From NCBI RefSeq assembly GCF_021343995.1, contig NZ_JAJTTE010000053.1, forward strand, positions 1 to 46,041: a stretch of DNA of 46,041 nt. Direction: 5' to 3'. This document shows positions 40,757 to 46,041 of the stretch, in pieces. The notes under the pieces were generated by a model. The model was not told where the DNA came from and did no database searches. It worked only from the letters and a program-made list of their open reading frames with translations. Origin of the DNA: Pseudonocardia terrae (GTDB taxonomy: Bacteria > Actinomycetota > Actinomycetes > Mycobacteriales > Pseudonocardiaceae). Made by a program: the position numbers and the translations under genes. Position 1 is the stretch's first letter. Each line of letters begins with the position of its first letter.

Positions 40757-43700
40757 TCAGCCGCAGATCACGTTCGGTGACGGGTTGTACTTCACCGTGC
40801 GGGTCTTCCGGGTGACCTCGCCGGTCTCGAGGTTTCGCATCACCCGCGTGTCCGTGGCCGTGAAGCCCTGCGCGCCCTTCGACGGGGTGCAGGCCTGGCC
40901 CGGCGGGATGGTGATGGTCTGCGGCTCGGTCGGGTTGGTGCGCGGCCCGGTCTCCGAGGTCACCTCGTAGCGCTTGGTGCCGAACATCTTCACCGTGAGG
41001 CTCGAGGGGGTCCAGGCCGTCTGGATGAGCACGCCGGTCGGCCCGTCGTTGCGGAACTTCAGGTCGATGAGGTCGTCGAACACCGTGGCCTCGCGGGCCA
41101 CCGGGTAGCGGCTGATGTAGAAGCTGTGCTCCTTGTGCGCGACGTCGACCATGCCGGCGAAGTACGCCGCGTTGTACAGCGTGGTCGCCACCTGCGAGAC
41201 GCCGCCGCCGATCCCGCGGGCCGAGTGGCCGTTCTCGATGATGCCGGCCTCGACGTAGCCGTTGGCCGCGTTGCGCGGGTTGGTCCTGGCGTTGAGGCTG
41301 AACGTCTCGCCCGGCTGCACGATGGTGCCGTTGACCTGCTCGGCCGCACGCTTGATGTTCTGGCCCGAGTCGGCCGCGAAGCCGCCGGTGGTGAACGAGC
41401 TGATCTCGCCGGTGATCCCGAGCGACGACAGCTTCTCCGTGGTCAGCTCGGCCTTCTGATCGGCGTACACTGCGACGACGCTGCGCTCACCGGTCCCGGT
41501 CAGCACCGCGACGACGTTCTCGAGGGTCTTGTCGTAGTCGATCCCGCGGCCGTCCTGCGAGGGGACGACGGTCGGGGTGCCGGAGGAGAAGTCCAGGCTC
41601 GCGTCGCGGGCTGGCTTCTCGGTCGCGGCGAGCTGCGGCGACGCGACCGCCTTCAGGGCCTCGTTGTTGATCTCCGGGACGAGCTTGGGGCTCGCCGCCG
41701 CGTCCGCGCGGAAGGTCAGGGCCTTCGCGATGTCCGCGGGCTGCAGGGCGGCGTCGGCGCCCTCGCCCTTGATGGTCAGGGGCGCGGAGACGGCCGGCGT
41801 CGCGACCTTCTCGATCGCCTCCTGCACGTCGTCGTTCGTGGTGGCGGTCGGCTGCGGGATCAGCGGCAGCGCGACCGGCGCACCCGAGGCCCACTCCCGC
41901 TCCAGCACTCCGACGGCGGTGGCCAGGTCGAGCGTCTGTCCTGGGACCGGCGGGACGGCGACCGGGGTGGTGCCCTCGAAGCGGACGTTGCCCTCGACGG
42001 GGGCCTGGTCGACGACCGGCTTGAGCTGCTCCAGGGCGGTGGTGACCGACCGCTCGTCGGCCTTGTTGATCACGCCGGCCTCGTGCTCGGAGAAGAACGA
42101 CGTGATCCGGGTGATCGGGTTGAGCGGCTGCGCGCCCGCCTGGTCGATCGTGGCCTGGTAGTCCACCTCCAGGCCGGCGGTCTTCGGGTCGATCTGACTC
42201 TGCACCGGGCCCGCGGTGATCCGGACCGGGAGCGACGACCGGGGCTCGATCGCGTCCTGGAGACGCTGCCGGGCGTCGGCCTTGGACAGGCCACCGATCT
42301 CGAGCCCGGCGACGGTGACCCCCCGGGGCACGTCGCCCGCCGAGACGACGAGGTCGGCGACGTACAGGAGGCCGAGCACGGCCAGGACGCCGGCGACGAC
42401 GAGCAGCGGCTTCCTGCGGCGACCACCGCCGCCCCTGCCGGCGCCGGCGGGACCGCTCCCGGTCGGCGGGGTACCGGCGGTCCGGGTCGGCGGCACCGCC
42501 CCGCCGGGGGGCATGCGGAACTGCTCGGTCGGCGGGTCGACCGGGTCGACGGGGTGGGCTGCGGCGCCGGGGCGCTGGGTCGGCTGAGCGCCGGGGTGCT
42601 GGGTCGGCTGAGCGCCAGGGCGCTGAGTCGGCTGGGCGCCGAGGCGATCGGTCGGCTGGTCGACGGACGCCGCCGCGGCAGCGGCGCGCGGGAGGACCTG
42701 CGTGTCCTCGGCGCTCCACCCGGTCGCGGCGGGATGGACGGTCGTGGGGCGCTCGTCGGCGCTCGAGGCCGGGCCGGCCGGGGCCGCGGGGCCGGACGCT
42801 GCGACGGGAGAACCGGGGGCGGTGGGCCGGTCGTCCGCCGGCGGGGCGGTGGACTGGTCGCCAGGCGGGGCGGAGGGCGGGTCGCCCGCCCGCGGGGCGG
42901 AGGGCAGGCCGCCCGCCGGCGGGGCGGAGGACTGGGCGCCCGCCGGGGGGGGCGCGGGGTCGGCGGCCGGCGCCTCGGACGAGGCCGACGCGGAGGTCGG
43001 GGTTCCGGCAGGGCCGGTCTGAGCAGGCGGGCCGATCGCGGCCGTCGGGGTGATCGGGGCGGTCGGGTCGATCGCGGCGGTCGAGCCGATTGCGGCGGTC
43101 GGGGCGGTCGGGGCGGTCGGGGCCGAGCCGGACGCAGGGATCGAGGTCGCGGAAGGGGCACCGTCCGCGGCGGAAACCGGGGGGTTCGCGGATCCGGAGC
43201 CCGCCGCCACGGTAGGAGCCGCAGCCGCGGCCGATCCGGAGGCCTCCGCGGCAGCAGCGGGCCCGGTGCCGGCAGCCGCCTGTGCCGCCGCGCCATTCCC
43301 GGTGTCGTCGGCCGGCGCCGTCCCGGCGGCACCCGTACCGGCGCCGGTGCTCGCCCCAGCCTCGGTTCCGGTCGCGCCGGCGAGCCCCGCGGCGGCACCA
43401 TCCGCGCCCGCGCCGTTCCCAGCACCGTTCCGAGCGACGTTCCCAGCGACGTTCCCAGCGCCGTTCCCAGCGCCGTTCGTGCCCGCGCCGTTCGTGCCCG
43501 CGCCGTTCGTGCCCGCACCGTTCGTGCCCGCACCGTTCGTGCCCGCGCCGTTCGCAGCGCCGTCGCCGGTGGCGGCGTTCCCGTTCGCCGCGGAGGTCGC
43601 GGACGTCGCGAACGTCTCGGACGTCGCGGCGGCCGTGGACGTCGCGAAGCCCGTGGACGTCGGGGAGCCCGTGGACGTCGGGGAGCCCGTGGACGTCGGG

Positions 43701-44053
43701 GAGCCCGTGGACGTCGCGACGGGCGCCTCGGCGCCGTCGCCCCCCACACCCTTCGGGCGGGGCGACGGCCGGCTGATCGGCTCGACGGCGGTCGCGGCGG
43801 CCCCGTTCGTGTGGGCCCCGTTCGTGTGGGCCCCGTTCGTGTGGGCCCCGTTCGTGTGGGCCCCGTCCCGGCCCTGCTCGGGGGGCTGCGGCGTGGGCCG
43901 CGGGGACGGGGAGAACAGCGCGTCGCCGCGCAGACTGTCCGTGCGCGGGCCCGCGACCGGTCGGGGGCCGTCCGTGGCCGGGCGGGCGCCGTTCCCCCCG
44001 CCGCCGGTGCGCTGCTCGTCCACCTCGCCGGGCGAGGGCTGCCGCTCGGGCAT
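40757..44053 (-). CDS. Giant VanW-family protein with low-complexity N-terminus
   Basis: In this 1,098-residue protein, residues 1-548 are low-complexity cytoplasmic sequence: four AHTNG units, several TSTGSP units, five NGAGT units, and long Ala/Pro/Thr tracts. One membrane helix follows (about 549-570, KPLLVVAGVLAVLGLLYVAD). The extracytoplasmic part has YoaR-like/PG_binding_4 repeats and a C-terminal VanW domain (ETFSLNARTNPRNAANGYVE, then GGGVSQVATTLYNAAYFAG, then HSFYISRYPVAREATVF). The VanW family is linked to envelope and glycopeptide resistance loci, but its activity is unknown. The ATG at 44053 has GGGAAGGAA upstream. DNA minisatellites encode the repeats. Confidence 0.88.
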   Translation of the reverse strand: MPERQPSPGEVDEQRTGGGGNGARPATDGPRPVAGPRTDSLRGDALFSPSPRPTPQPPEQGRDGAHTNGAHTNGAHTNGAHTNGAAATAVEPISRPSPRPKGVGGDGAEAPVATSTGSPTSTGSPTSTGSPTSTGFATSTAAATSETFATSATSAANGNAATGDGAANGAGTNGAGTNGAGTNGAGTNGAGTNGAGNGAGNVAGNVARNGAGNGAGADGAAAGLAGATGTEAGASTGAGTGAAGTAPADDTGNGAAAQAAAGTGPAAAAEASGSAAAAAPTVAAGSGSANPPVSAADGAPSATSIPASGSAPTAPTAPTAAIGSTAAIDPTAPITPTAAIGPPAQTGPAGTPTSASASSEAPAADPAPPPAGAQSSAPPAGGLPSAPRAGDPPSAPPGDQSTAPPADDRPTAPGSPVAASGPAAPAGPASSADERPTTVHPAATGWSAEDTQVLPRAAAAAASVDQPTDRLGAQPTQRPGAQPTQHPGAQPTQRPGAAAHPVDPVDPPTEQFRMPPGGAVPPTRTAGTPPTGSGPAGAGRGGGGRRRKPLLVVAGVLAVLGLLYVADLVVSAGDVPRGVTVAGLEIGGLSKADARQRLQDAIEPRSSLPVRITAGPVQSQIDPKTAGLEVDYQATIDQAGAQPLNPITRITSFFSEHEAGVINKADERSVTTALEQLKPVVDQAPVEGNVRFEGTTPVAVPPVPGQTLDLATAVGVLEREWASGAPVALPLIPQPTATTNDDVQEAIEKVATPAVSAPLTIKGEGADAALQPADIAKALTFRADAAASPKLVPEINNEALKAVASPQLAATEKPARDASLDFSSGTPTVVPSQDGRGIDYDKTLENVVAVLTGTGERSVVAVYADQKAELTTEKLSSLGITGEISSFTTGGFAADSGQNIKRAAEQVNGTIVQPGETFSLNARTNPRNAANGYVEAGIIENGHSARGIGGGVSQVATTLYNAAYFAGMVDVAHKEHSFYISRYPVAREATVFDDLIDLKFRNDGPTGVLIQTAWTPSSLTVKMFGTKRYEVTSETGPRTNPTEPQTITIPPGQACTPSKGAQGFTATDTRVMRNLETGEVTRKTRTVKYNPSPNVICG
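43471..43550. repeat. 15-bp minisatellite (five units) in the VanW gene
   Basis: Units of GCGCCGTTCGTGCCC, with CA for CG in two of them, encode GTNGA repeats on the minus strand. Related degenerate units extend toward 43420. Confidence 0.85.
43648..43718. repeat. 18-bp minisatellite in the VanW gene
   Basis: About four copies of CCCGTGGACGTCGGGGAG, the last variant, encode SPTSTG repeats on the minus strand. Confidence 0.85.
43801..43860. repeat. Four exact 15-bp repeats in the VanW gene
   Basis: CCCCGTTCGTGTGGG is repeated four times without any mismatch and encodes AHTNG four times on the minus strand. Exact identity implies recent expansion. Confidence 0.9.
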
Positions 44054-44127
44054 CAGGCCGTGTTCCTTCCCCACCGATGTCCACCGCCCCGCGTGCCCCG
44101 GGACGGTCGTGCCGCGCGCCGCGCGCT

Positions 44128-44448
44128 CTACAGGTACAAGCCGGTTCCGTGCTCGGTGCGCTCCGTCGCGACGGCGTGCAGGTCGCGCTCGCGCATCACG
44201 ATGTAGCTGGAGCCCTGGACCTCCACCTCGTACTGGTCCTCGGGAGCGAAGAGGACCCGGTCGCCCACCTTGACGCCGCGGACGTGCTGGCCGATGCCGA
44301 AGACCTCGCCCCAGATCAGCCGCTTGGCGACCTGGGCCGTGGCCGGGATGACGATCCCCGAGGAGCTCCGCCGCTCGCCCGCCGCCTCCACGATCTTGAT
44401 CATGACGCGGTCGTGCAGCATCTGGATCTCGAACTTCGGGTCCGGCAC
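44128..44448 (-). CDS. GroES-like chaperonin-10 family protein
   Basis: This 106-residue protein has a GroES/Cpn10 beta-barrel pattern: MLHDRVMIKIVEAAGERRSS, then GIVIPATAQVAKRLIWGEV, then VKVGDRVLFAPEDQYEVEVQ, and it ends TGLYL. The mobile-loop region differs from housekeeping GroES, and no groEL is nearby, so it may be a paralogue with another job. The GTG at 44448 is chosen because TAGCAT lies 7 nt upstream, as for leaderless genes. An in-frame start at 44661 would add a disordered Pro/Arg-rich leader and is less likely. An internal ATG at 44421 is another option. Confidence 0.8.
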   Translation of the reverse strand: MPDPKFEIQMLHDRVMIKIVEAAGERRSSSGIVIPATAQVAKRLIWGEVFGIGQHVRGVKVGDRVLFAPEDQYEVEVQGSSYIVMRERDLHAVATERTEHGTGLYL

Positions 44449-44455
44449 CGGGGTG

Positions 44456-44461
44456 ATGCTA
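44456..44461 (-). promoter_or_regulatory. Candidate -10 box for leaderless GroES-like gene
   Basis: Minus-strand TAGCAT is followed by 7 nt and the GTG start. Confidence 0.5.
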
Positions 44462-44681
44462 CGGGCAGCACGGACACCGTCACCCGGCGGTGTCGCCTCG
44501 GGACGAGTCGGGCGCGGCGACGGGTCCCGCAGGGCCGCCCCGGAACGAGGAGGCCCCGTGGAGCTGCCAGGTCGGGGGTCCGACAGCGCCACGGGGCTAC
44601 CCCAGGAGTCGTCTGCTCCGGCCGGGGCGTTACGCATCCCCTCCCGGAAGACGTTCTTCACTCGTTCGGCCCAGCGCCGCC

Positions 44682-45872
44682 TCAGGTGGAGGCGAGCAGG
44701 TACCGGCCGAAGTGGGGCACGGTGAAGGCGATCTGACCGCGCTGGGCCGAGAACACCAGGCCCTTCTTGAGCAGGCTGTCCCGAGCCGGCGACAGCGAGG
44801 AGGGCTTGCGCTCCAGGTGTTGCGCGATCGTCGAGGTGACGACGGGCTCGTCCGTCCCCTCGGCGAGCTCGGCCATCGCGCGCAGGTACTCCCGCTCCGC
44901 GGGCGTCGCGCGCTCGTACCGCGACCCGAAGAACCCGACCGCCAGCTCGGCCTCCGCCTCCGGTGCGGCCAGGGCGACGTCGGCGGCCCCGATCGGGCTG
45001 GTCGGCGCGGCGTCCCAGGAGGCCTTGCCGTAGGCCTGGACGAAGTACGGGTAGCCGCCGGAGCGCTCGTAGAGCTGGTCGAGGGCCTCGGCGTCGAACG
45101 CCGCGTCCTCGCGCTCGGCCGGGGCGATCAGCGCGAAGTCGGCGTCCTTACGGTCCAGCTTGTCGATCCGGGCGTACTTGAACAGCCGCTCCGAGTAGGA
45201 CTTCGACGCCGACAGCACCGCCGGGAGGTGCGGCAGCCCGGCGCCCACCACGACCAGCGGCATCCGGGACTGCGAGAGCTCGTGGCAGGCGGCGCAGAGG
45301 GCGGAGACGTCGTCGGGCCGCAGGTCCTGCATCTCGTCGATGAGGATCGCGATCCCGGTGGCGACCTCACTGGCCAGCTCCGCGACCTCGGTGAACAGCT
45401 CGACCAGGTCGATCTCGATGTCGCCGGAGTCGGCGCGGCCGTTGCGCACCGGCACGTCGATGCCGGGCTGCCAGCGCTCCCGCATCCGCGCGCCGTCGGG
45501 CGAGGCGCGCAGGGCGAAGGCCTTGAGCACGCCCAGCACCTCGTCGACGCGCTCCTGCCGCGGGTGCTGGACGGCCAGGTCGCGGATCGCCCGGTGCAGC
45601 GCGGCCGAGAGCGGGCGGCGGAGATCGGCGTCGGGCCGGGCCTCGATCTTCCCGGACCCCCAGCCGGCGCGCACCGCCATCGACCGCAGCTCGCCGAGCA
45701 GCACCGTCTTCCCGACGCCGCGCAGCCCGGTCAACACGAGACTGCGCTCCGGGCGTCCCCGCGAGACCCGCTCCAGCACGATCTCGAACGCGTCGACCTC
45801 GCGGTCCCGGCCCGCCAGCTCCGGGGGCCGCTGACCTGCGCCGGGAGCGAACGGGTTGCGCACCGGATCCAT
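44682..45872 (-). CDS. AAA/STAND-type ATPase of unknown role
   Basis: This 396-residue ATPase has Walker A GLRGVGKT (49-56), Walker B ILIDEMQDL (about 176-184) and a sensor-like VVVGAGLPHLP segment. These resemble ORC/Cdc6-like or archaeal-type ATPases of the MalT/AAA_16 group. The C-terminal ~110 residues look like a winged-helix domain (AELAEGTDEPVVTSTIAQHL, then SSLSPARDSLLKKGLVFSAQ). It may act on DNA or as a signalling switch. The ATG at 45872 has TACCGT 7 nt upstream, the leaderless pattern. There is a gap of about 230 bp without a gene before the GroES-like start. Confidence 0.82.
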   Translation of the reverse strand: MDPVRNPFAPGAGQRPPELAGRDREVDAFEIVLERVSRGRPERSLVLTGLRGVGKTVLLGELRSMAVRAGWGSGKIEARPDADLRRPLSAALHRAIRDLAVQHPRQERVDEVLGVLKAFALRASPDGARMRERWQPGIDVPVRNGRADSGDIEIDLVELFTEVAELASEVATGIAILIDEMQDLRPDDVSALCAACHELSQSRMPLVVVGAGLPHLPAVLSASKSYSERLFKYARIDKLDRKDADFALIAPAEREDAAFDAEALDQLYERSGGYPYFVQAYGKASWDAAPTSPIGAADVALAAPEAEAELAVGFFGSRYERATPAEREYLRAMAELAEGTDEPVVTSTIAQHLERKPSSLSPARDSLLKKGLVFSAQRGQIAFTVPHFGRYLLAST

Positions 45873-45879
45873 GGATCGC

Positions 45880-45885
45880 ACGGTA
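45880..45885 (-). promoter_or_regulatory. Candidate -10 box for leaderless ATPase gene
   Basis: Minus-strand TACCGT is followed by 7 nt and the ATG. Confidence 0.5.
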
Positions 45886-46002
45886 TCCGCGCGTCTCGTG
45901 CCGACCCTAGATTTCGCTATCCGACGCGATGGCGTGTCGTCGATCGGTCCGAATGCACCCCTCTAGCGTCACGACTAGATGATCGATCCTTGAAGCTGGT
46001 GT

Positions 46003-46041
46003 TCAGTGGTCGTAGGCGGTGAGGCCGCGCTTGTTGGGTGC
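46003..46041 (-). CDS. Possible C-terminal end of a gene entering from the right edge
   Basis: Twelve minus-strand codons (APNKRGLTAYDH) run from the window edge to a TGA at 46003. The fragment is too short to identify. The AT-richer gap 45886-46002 beside it, with TAGAT-containing stretches, differs from the rest of the window and could mark the flank of an inserted element, but no inverted repeat can be closed here. Confidence 0.25.
   Translation of the reverse strand, partial: APNKRGLTAYDH

Noticed and set aside
43471..43860. Short regularly spaced repeats that might suggest a CRISPR array
   Set aside because: The repeats are 15-18 bp, directly abutting without spacers, in frame inside a coding gene, and no cas genes are present.
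44449..44661. N-terminal extension of the GroES-like protein from an upstream start
   Set aside because: The added residues are Pro/Arg-rich without family similarity, and a leaderless-type box marks a start at 44448.

Overview
The window comes from a very high-GC actinobacterium, most likely a member of the Pseudonocardiales (Pseudonocardia-like). I infer this from the codon use, the HspR/HAIR heat-shock circuit, the EtfD-, FadE5- and IniA/IniC-type proteins, and the frequent leaderless starts. Much of the gene content (clpB, dnaK-grpE-dnaJ-hspR, an Rv0338c/EtfD-type Fe-S reductase, dcd, an IniB/IniA/IniC-type cluster with a large regulator) has counterparts in one stretch of the Mycobacterium tuberculosis chromosome, as I recall it. 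This therefore looks like an old chromosomal neighbourhood rather than a recent island.

Bases 1-8,760 hold an EspC-like/YbaB-like pair cut by the window edge, clpB, a DUF1269-like gene, and the operon dnaK-grpE-dnaJ-hspR. Inverted repeats of the HspR type (TTGAGT-N7-ACTCAA) lie in front of both clpB and dnaK.

Bases 8,762-16,750 are a tightly coupled seven-gene minus-strand operon that looks like a reduced type IV secretion system: a VirB2-like small membrane protein, PrgI/VirB3-like, VirB4 ATPase, TrbL/VirB6-like, VirB8-like, a VirB1-like muralytic enzyme (lysozyme-like plus NlpC/P60), and a small unknown. No relaxase, coupling protein or integrase is visible.

Bases 17,213-26,121 hold an EtfD-like membrane Fe-S oxidoreductase, a membrane protein, a decayed LuxR-type response regulator broken by a microsatellite, dcd, tRNA-Gly(CCC), and several small metabolic or transport genes.

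Bases 26,395-36,766 are the most striking module. A membrane-anchored Hsp70 without a substrate-binding domain is divergent from two tandem IniB-like repeat proteins. These are followed by two dynamin-like GTPases (IniA- and IniC-like) and, tail to tail, a large ATPase/LuxR regulator resembling mycobacterial IniR. The simplest reading is an envelope-stress membrane-remodelling system.

Bases 36,916-46,041 hold a Tat-exported amidase, a FadE5-like acyl-CoA dehydrogenase, a CBS-domain protein, a giant low-complexity VanW protein, a GroES-like protein and an AAA-type ATPase.

Two cross-cutting regulatory signals stand out. The etfD-like and fadE-like promoters share a 14-bp motif, GTTAC[C/T]GACGAGTA, placed in the -35/-10 spacer, which suggests one fatty-acid repressor controls both. 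At least six genes have a TANNNT box exactly 7-8 nt before the start codon, which is the pattern of leaderless transcription.
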